9,754 bases of DNA. Origin: Chloroflexota bacterium (GTDB taxonomy: Bacteria > Chloroflexota > Limnocylindria > Limnocylindrales > CSP1-4). Location of the stretch: positions 1 through 9,754 of the forward strand of contig JAJYEB010000048.1 in the NCBI GenBank assembly GCA_021790375.1. The letters are read 5' to 3'. Under the pieces are notes generated by a model. The model was not told where the DNA came from. It saw nothing but the letters and a program-made list of their open reading frames with translations, and made no database searches. The first letter of the stretch is position 1; every line of letters begins with the position of its first letter. The position numbers and the translations under genes were made by a program. Positions 5,577-9,754 of the stretch are shown one piece after another.

Positions 5577-6869
5577 GTGATGCACGGCGACACACCCGGC
5601 GCGGCACGCGCCGATTCGCTCGGCACGACCGCCGGGACCGGGGCGACCGCCGAGACCGGCACGGTCGCCGGAGAGGCATCGCCGGCCGGCCAGGCACCCG
5701 GGCACGCGCTCGGCAGGCGCAACGAGCGGCTGCTCATGACGCTCGTGGTGATCTACAGCGCAGTGGTCGTGCTCCTCATGTTCCTGCGCGGCATCGAGAT
5801 CACTCCGGACGTGATGGCCGTGGCCTTCGGGCTCGGCGCGGTCATCCTGGGCCGGGGCCGGCTCTTCCTGCGGGACTGGCTGCCGTTCGTCGCGCTGTTC
5901 CTCGCCTACGAGCTGATGCGCGGGCTGGCCGACAACGTCGGGCTGCCGGTCCACATCACCGACATGGTGACGGCCGAGCGGCTGGTGGCCTTCGGGCACA
6001 TCCCGTCACAGCTCCTGCAGGACGCGTTCCATCCCGCGACCGGGGTGGACATCGTGGCGGAGATCGCCACGGTCGTCTACATGCTGCACTTCGCGCTGCC
6101 GCTGGTGACCGGCTTCATCCTGTGGGTGTGGCGCCGCGCGCATTACTACGACTTCGTGGCGGCACTGATCCTGCTCAGCCTCTGGGGCTTCGTGACCTTC
6201 GTGCTGATCCCCACGGCCCCGCCGTGGTACGCGGCGCAGGTGGGCGCCCTCAACGGCCCGAACGGTCACGCGGCCATCTCGTACCTGAAGCCGGGCGCCT
6301 TCGACACCCTCGCCAACTTCTTCGGGTTCAAGGCCGACTACATCTACACGTACGCCTTCTACGACGTGAACCCGAACGGGTTCGCGGCGTGGCCGTCGCT
6401 GCACGTGGCGTATCCGTTCCTCTCGTTCCTGGTCCTGCGGCGGGCGTTCGGCAGGATCGGCTGGATCGGGTTCGCCTACACCCTGCTGGTCGCCTTCTCG
6501 GTCATGTACACCGGTGATCACTGGCTGATCGACTGCATCGGTGGCGTTGCCTACGCCTACGTCTCGTACTACGTGATCGTTCGGGCGCCGGCCGTGCAGC
6601 GGCGCCTGGCGCGCCTGCGGGACGACACGCTGGGCGTGGGCAGCATGGGCGGCGTCCGGGAATGGGTCACCACCTTCCCGTCCACCGTCTCGTGGCGGCG
6701 CCTCGTGATCGGGGCCGTCATCGCGGCGGTGGGCGTGGACGGCGTGCAGACGATGGAGCGTGCCAGGGACACGGCAACGTGGCTGTATCTCGTGCCGTGG
6801 GCCGTGCTCGTGGTGGGCGTGTGGCTCGTCGCCGTCGCGGTCGTCAGGCGGGGGAGGGCCGCGCCGTGA
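5577..6869 (+). CDS. PAP2_3/Aur1-like integral membrane phosphatase or headgroup transferase
   Basis: The 430-residue membrane protein belongs to the PAP2 superfamily, nearest the Aur1/inositol-phosphotransferase-like branch. Key motifs are PTAPPWYA (212-219), AWPSLHVAYP with catalytic-type His276, and YTGDHWLID with His315 and Asp319, which correspond to the phosphatase C2 and C3 signatures. About ten hydrophobic segments are visible, among them 52-70, 78-95, 162-184, 192-211, 295-312, 318-336, 375-390 and 402-424. The last two follow a charged loop (340-373) and extend past the catalytic core. Relatives remove or transfer phosphate-bearing headgroups on lipids at the membrane; the substrate here is unknown. 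The first 46 residues are Ala/Thr/Gly-rich and probably disordered. The start is GTG 5577 or the adjacent ATG 5580, without a clear ribosome binding site. The stop overlaps the mtnP start by 4 bp, so the two are probably co-translated. Confidence 0.85.
   Translation: MMHGDTPGAARADSLGTTAGTGATAETGTVAGEASPAGQAPGHALGRRNERLLMTLVVIYSAVVVLLMFLRGIEITPDVMAVAFGLGAVILGRGRLFLRDWLPFVALFLAYELMRGLADNVGLPVHITDMVTAERLVAFGHIPSQLLQDAFHPATGVDIVAEIATVVYMLHFALPLVTGFILWVWRRAHYYDFVAALILLSLWGFVTFVLIPTAPPWYAAQVGALNGPNGHAAISYLKPGAFDTLANFFGFKADYIYTYAFYDVNPNGFAAWPSLHVAYPFLSFLVLRRAFGRIGWIGFAYTLLVAFSVMYTGDHWLIDCIGGVAYAYVSYYVIVRAPAVQRRLARLRDDTLGVGSMGGVREWVTTFPSTVSWRRLVIGAVIAAVGVDGVQTMERARDTATWLYLVPWAVLVVGVWLVAVAVVRRGRAAP
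6850..6858 (+). promoter_or_regulatory. Ribosome binding site setting the mtnP start
   Basis: GGGGGAGGG ends seven bases before GTG 6866, inside the end of the PAP2 gene. This supports GTG 6866 over other in-frame starts further upstream, which would overlap the PAP2 gene deeply. Confidence 0.7.
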
Positions 6870-7852
6870 TCGCGCCCGGGCGCTACGAGGGGGCACGCGT
6901 CCGGGCGGCGGGCGAGCGCGCGCGGCAGGGACTCCCGGCGCTGGCGGAGGCCTCGCTGGCGGTGATCGGTGGGTCGGGGCTCTACGAGATCGAGGGCCTG
7001 ACCGACGTGGTCGAGGTGCGTCCCCAGACGCCCTACGGGGCGCCGTCCGACGCGCTGGTGGTGGGGTCGCTCGGTCCGACCCGCGTCGCGTTCCTGCCCC
7101 GGCACGGGCGCGGCCACCGGCTCACCCCGTCGGAGGTGCCCTACCGGGCCAACATCTACGCGCTCAAGCTGCTCGGCGTGGGATCCGTGGTGGCCGTCTC
7201 CGCGTGCGGCTCCATGCGGGACGAGATCCGGCCGCGCGACGTGGTGGTGCCGGACCAGTTCATCGACCGGACGAAGGACCGCCCCGCCACGCTCTACGGC
7301 GGCGGGGTGGTGGTGCACGTCGCGTTCGCGGACCCGTTCTGCCCGGTGCTTTCCGCGCGCCTCGCCGACGAGGCCGGGGCGGTGTTCGGGGACGCGGATG
7401 CGGCCGTTGCCGGGACCGCGGCGGCACGCCGGGTCCACCGGGGCGGCACATACGTCGCGATGGAGGGGCCCCAGTTCTCGACCCGGGCCGAGTCGCACCT
7501 GTACCGCAGCTGGGGCGCCAGCGTGATCGGCATGACGGGGCTGCCGGAGGCCAAGCTCGCCCGCGAGGCCGAGCTGTGCTATGCGATGCTCGCGTATGCC
7601 ACCGACTACGACTGCTGGCACGAGGGCGAGGAGGCGGTGACCGTCGCCCAGGTCGTGGCGAACCTGGGGGCCAACGTCGCGTCGGCCAGGGCCATCCTGC
7701 GCCGGATCGCGACCACTGGAGCACCCGGGCGCGACCAGTGCGCCTGCGCGTCGGCCCTGTCGGGTGCGATCCAGACCGATCCCGCGGCGGTCGACCGGGA
7801 GCGGGTGCGCCAGCTCGCGCTTCTGCTCGGCGGAGAGCTGCCGGCGGGCTGA
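6866..7852 (+). CDS. mtnP: S-methyl-5'-thioadenosine phosphorylase
   Basis: The enzyme splits methylthioadenosine with phosphate to adenine and methylthioribose-1-phosphate, the entry to methionine salvage, in the cytoplasm. The 328-residue protein shows the phosphate loop GGSGLY (35-40), PRHGRGH with Arg79/His80, SACGSM (112-117), YVAMEGPQFS (196-205), GMTGLPEAKLA with Met223/Thr224, and TDYDCW with Asp247 and Asp249. The two Asp residues read the 6-amino group of adenine and separate MTA phosphorylase from 6-oxopurine nucleoside phosphorylases, which have Asn there. The CACASAL tail near 292-298 is also usual. About 28 residues precede the phosphate loop, longer than in many relatives. The GTG start overlaps the PAP2 stop (GTGA) and has a strong ribosome binding site. 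A two-domain sulfurtransferase gene follows 34 bp later, which suggests a sulfur-salvage pairing. Specificity is well supported; a dual MTA/inosine enzyme is the alternative. Confidence 0.93.
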   Translation: MIAPGRYEGARVRAAGERARQGLPALAEASLAVIGGSGLYEIEGLTDVVEVRPQTPYGAPSDALVVGSLGPTRVAFLPRHGRGHRLTPSEVPYRANIYALKLLGVGSVVAVSACGSMRDEIRPRDVVVPDQFIDRTKDRPATLYGGGVVVHVAFADPFCPVLSARLADEAGAVFGDADAAVAGTAAARRVHRGGTYVAMEGPQFSTRAESHLYRSWGASVIGMTGLPEAKLAREAELCYAMLAYATDYDCWHEGEEAVTVAQVVANLGANVASARAILRRIATTGAPGRDQCACASALSGAIQTDPAAVDRERVRQLALLLGGELPAG

Positions 7853-7890
7853 TGCGCCGGCGGGGACTCGATCGGGGGGCCGGTTCATGA
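7852..7890 (+). other. 12-codon mini-ORF bridging mtnP and the sulfurtransferase gene
   Basis: The mtnP stop overlaps an ATG (TGATG at 7850-7854). That frame encodes MRRRGLDRGAGS and ends in a TGA that overlaps the sulfurtransferase start (ATGA, 7887-7890). It could carry terminating ribosomes from one gene to the next. It may equally be chance; the peptide has no recognisable features. Confidence 0.2.
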
Positions 7891-8777
7891 GCGAGGCGCC
7901 CGCGCCGCGCGGGCCATCCCCTGGCGCGGCATCCCCCTCGCCGCTGATCTCTCCGGAGGCGCTGCTGGCCCGCCTGGGCGATCCCGACCTGCGGATCGTC
8001 GACGCGCGCTGGTACCTGGGCCGGCCCGGTGCGGGCCGTGCAGCGTACGACGCGGGGCACCTGCCGGGAGCCATTCACCTGGACCTCGACGAGGACCTCA
8101 GCGCGCGGCAGGGACCCGGGCGCCACCCCCTGCCGGAACCCGCCGAGTTCGCCCGACGCATGGGCGACGCGGGGATCGGCTCGCGGCAGACGGTGGTCGG
8201 GTACGACGATCAGGGCGGCTGGGTGGCCGCCCGGCTCTGGTGGATGCTGGAGCGCCTCGGCCACCGGCACGTGTTCGTGCTCGACGGTGGCCTGCGCGGG
8301 TGGACCGACGCGGGAGGGACGCTCTCCACGGGGATCCCGGCCTGGCCCTCCTCCCGCCTCGAGGTCGACGGCGGATGGACCGGCACGATCGACCGGGACG
8401 CGCTGCGGCAGCGGCTCGGCCGGCTGGTGGTGCTGGACGCGCGGGCGCCGGCGCGGTACCGCGGCGAGGTGGAGCCGATCGACCCGGCGGCGGGCCACAT
8501 CCCCACCGCGACCAGCGCGCCGTTCGAGGCGAACCTCGGTCCCGACGGCCGGTTCCTGCCGCCCGACGCGCTCGCCCGGCGCTTCCACGAACTCGGTGCG
8601 GACGGCGAGCGGCCGGTGGTGACGTACTGCGGCAGCGGCACGTCCGCCCTCCACCACGCGCTGGCCATGCGGCTGGCCGGCCTGCCCGATCCGATCCTGT
8701 ACGTGGGGTCGTGGAGTGACTGGAGCCGGGCGGGATACCCGGTTGCGACGGGGCCCGAGCCGGGACCGCCGGCGTGA
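7887..8777 (+). CDS. sseA: Two-domain rhodanese sulfurtransferase, 3-mercaptopyruvate type
   Basis: The 296-residue protein has two rhodanese modules. The N-terminal, inactive one runs from about 20 to 145 and has IVDARWYL, AGHLPGAIHLDLDEDLS, and YDDQGG with Asp107 at the active-site place. The C-terminal one, about 165-287, has VLDARAPARYRGEVEPID, AGHIPTA and the active loop TYCGSGTSA with Cys248. The loop CGSGTS is close to CGSGVT of 3-mercaptopyruvate sulfurtransferases and unlike CRKGVT of thiosulfate rhodanese, so mercaptopyruvate is the likelier sulfur donor. The enzyme would form a Cys persulfide and pass sulfur to thiols, cyanide or thioredoxin in the cytoplasm. The start is ATG 7887 with GGGGGG seven bases before it. 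The stop overlaps the start of the next gene by 4 bp (GTGA), so this gene is part of the mtnP operon. Confidence 0.92.
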   Translation: MSEAPAPRGPSPGAASPSPLISPEALLARLGDPDLRIVDARWYLGRPGAGRAAYDAGHLPGAIHLDLDEDLSARQGPGRHPLPEPAEFARRMGDAGIGSRQTVVGYDDQGGWVAARLWWMLERLGHRHVFVLDGGLRGWTDAGGTLSTGIPAWPSSRLEVDGGWTGTIDRDALRQRLGRLVVLDARAPARYRGEVEPIDPAAGHIPTATSAPFEANLGPDGRFLPPDALARRFHELGADGERPVVTYCGSGTSALHHALAMRLAGLPDPILYVGSWSDWSRAGYPVATGPEPGPPA

Positions 8778-9754
8778 CGGGCCACGGGCACCGCGTTCGA
8801 CGGGGCGGGGACGGGCCGGTGGCCGGGCTGCCGGCCCTGCTGGTGGTCGCGGGGCTCCTGGTCGGGGCCTGTGGCGGCTCGCCGGCTCCGAGCGCCGGTC
8901 AGCCGCTCACCGGAGTCGCCGCCACGGTCCCCCTGCCGGCCACCCCCGTGGTCACGTCGTCTGTCAGGCCCGCCTCCTCGCCCGCGCCGTCCTCCGCCGC
9001 GCCGACCGGCCCCCTGCCGACCGCATCGGGCGCCCAGTCTGCGTCGTCGCCGTCCGGTGCTGCGGGAACGGCGGCCTGGCCCGTCTACCACCGCGACGCG
9101 GCGCGGACCGGCCTGGACCCGGCGTTTCCCGCGCTGCGGGGCACGCTGGCGGTGGCCTGGTCCCGGCCTCTCGACGGTCCCGTCTACGCGGAGCCCCTGG
9201 TCGTGTCGGGGGCGGTCATCGCCGCCACCGAGAACGACACCGTCTATGCGCTGGATCCGGCGAGCGGGAGGGTGCTCTGGACGCGCCACCTGGGGACCCC
9301 GGTGCGCCTCTCGTCGCTGCCCTGCGGCAACATCGACCCGCTCGGCATCACCGGGACTCCCGCGTTCGATCCGCTGACCGGCTCGCTCTTCGCGGTTGCC
9401 GAGGTGCAGGGCCCGCGCCATGTCCTCTTCGCCCTGGACCCGTCGAACGGGCTCGTGCGGTGGTCGCGCGGGATCGACCTGCCCGGTGACGATCCGGCTA
9501 CCCACCAGCAGCGGCCGGCCCTGGCGGTGGCGAACGGGTACGTCTACCTCGGGCTGGGCGGGCTGGCCGGCGATTGCGGCCAGTACCGCGGCGAGGTGGT
9601 GGGCGTCCCGACCAGCGGGCACGGCGCCACGATCGCGTACCGGGTGCCGGTCGCCCGGGAAGGTGCGGTCTGGGCTACCCCGGGCCCCGCCATCGACGCC
9701 TCCGGGAACCTCTACGTGTCGGTCGGCAACGGCAGCTCCACCACCACCTACGAC
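8774..9754 (+). CDS. PQQ-like beta-propeller lipoprotein, C-terminus beyond window
   Basis: The frame stays open from GTG 8774 to the window edge (327 codons). The N-terminus has arginines, a hydrophobic stretch (18-31) and a lipobox LVGAC with Cys33, so the protein should be exported and lipid-anchored. Residues 34-100 are a Ser/Pro/Ala/Thr-rich linker. From WPVYHRDAARTG (102-113) a propeller of PQQ-like blades begins, with repeats such as TVYALDPASGRVLWTR (156-171), HVLFALDPSNGLVRWSR (216-232), YVYLGLGG (256-263) and LYVSVGNG (313-320). Two conserved-looking cysteines occur in SLPCGNIDP (Cys184) and GDCGQY (Cys268) and may form a disulfide outside the cell. The family is common in high-GC soil bacteria and its function is not known to me; binding of a ligand or cell-wall partner, rather than PQQ-dependent oxidation, is plausible. 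The start overlaps the sulfurtransferase stop (GTGA). Confidence 0.85.
   Translation, partial: MTGHGHRVRRGGDGPVAGLPALLVVAGLLVGACGGSPAPSAGQPLTGVAATVPLPATPVVTSSVRPASSPAPSSAAPTGPLPTASGAQSASSPSGAAGTAAWPVYHRDAARTGLDPAFPALRGTLAVAWSRPLDGPVYAEPLVVSGAVIAATENDTVYALDPASGRVLWTRHLGTPVRLSSLPCGNIDPLGITGTPAFDPLTGSLFAVAEVQGPRHVLFALDPSNGLVRWSRGIDLPGDDPATHQQRPALAVANGYVYLGLGGLAGDCGQYRGEVVGVPTSGHGATIAYRVPVAREGAVWATPGPAIDASGNLYVSVGNGSSTTTYD

Noticed and set aside
2741..5999. Long open frames on the - strand (2741-4450 and 3777-5999)
   Set aside because: They mirror the codon positions of the genes opposite, show no recognisable motif, and would be antisense to conserved proteins.

Overview
The window is very GC-rich, densely coding DNA in which every recognisable gene lies on the + strand. 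Ten protein genes are visible, two of them cut by the window edges. No rRNA, tRNA, CRISPR array, transposase or phage gene is seen. The base composition, frequent GTG starts, short spacers and 4-bp start/stop overlaps suggest a free-living high-GC bacterium. The mix of a GlpP-type antiterminator pair, a PAP2_3-type membrane enzyme, a LarA-like (DUF2088) enzyme and a lipobox-bearing PQQ-type propeller protein would fit a Chloroflexota (Limnocylindria-like) or deep actinobacterial genome. That placement is inference and is not settled by the sequence.

Left part (1-2663): the end of a PfkB-type 2-keto-3-deoxygluconate kinase is followed by a nickel-dependent hydroxyacid racemase/epimerase homologue (LarA superfamily) and an APH/choline-kinase-fold phosphotransferase. 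The 3' end of the phosphotransferase gene has grown by a short GC-rich repeat. The first two genes together suggest sugar-acid or hydroxyacid metabolism.

Middle part (2702-5453): a degenerate hemerythrin-like four-helix protein is followed by two tandem GlpP-family (glycerol-3-phosphate-responsive antiterminator) genes, one canonical and one strongly diverged. At the stop codon of the second there is a TTGACA-17-TAGAAA promoter candidate. It is followed by a leader holding a strong intrinsic terminator and a competing upstream hairpin, and then by a soluble orphan histidine kinase gene. This promoter-leader-terminator unit directly behind two antiterminator-family genes is the most interesting structure in the window. 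The simpler reading is an ordinary 3' terminator of the upstream operon.

Right part (5454-9754): after a 123-bp spacer with an extended -10 promoter candidate framed by an 8-bp inverted repeat comes a run of closely packed genes. They are a PAP2_3/Aur1-like membrane phosphatase or transferase, S-methyl-5'-thioadenosine phosphorylase (GTGA overlap), a two-domain 3-mercaptopyruvate-type sulfurtransferase, and a PQQ-like beta-propeller lipoprotein (GTGA overlap) that runs off the window. The phosphorylase and sulfurtransferase both serve sulfur-compound salvage. The flanking membrane enzyme and lipoprotein have no obvious link to them beyond co-transcription.
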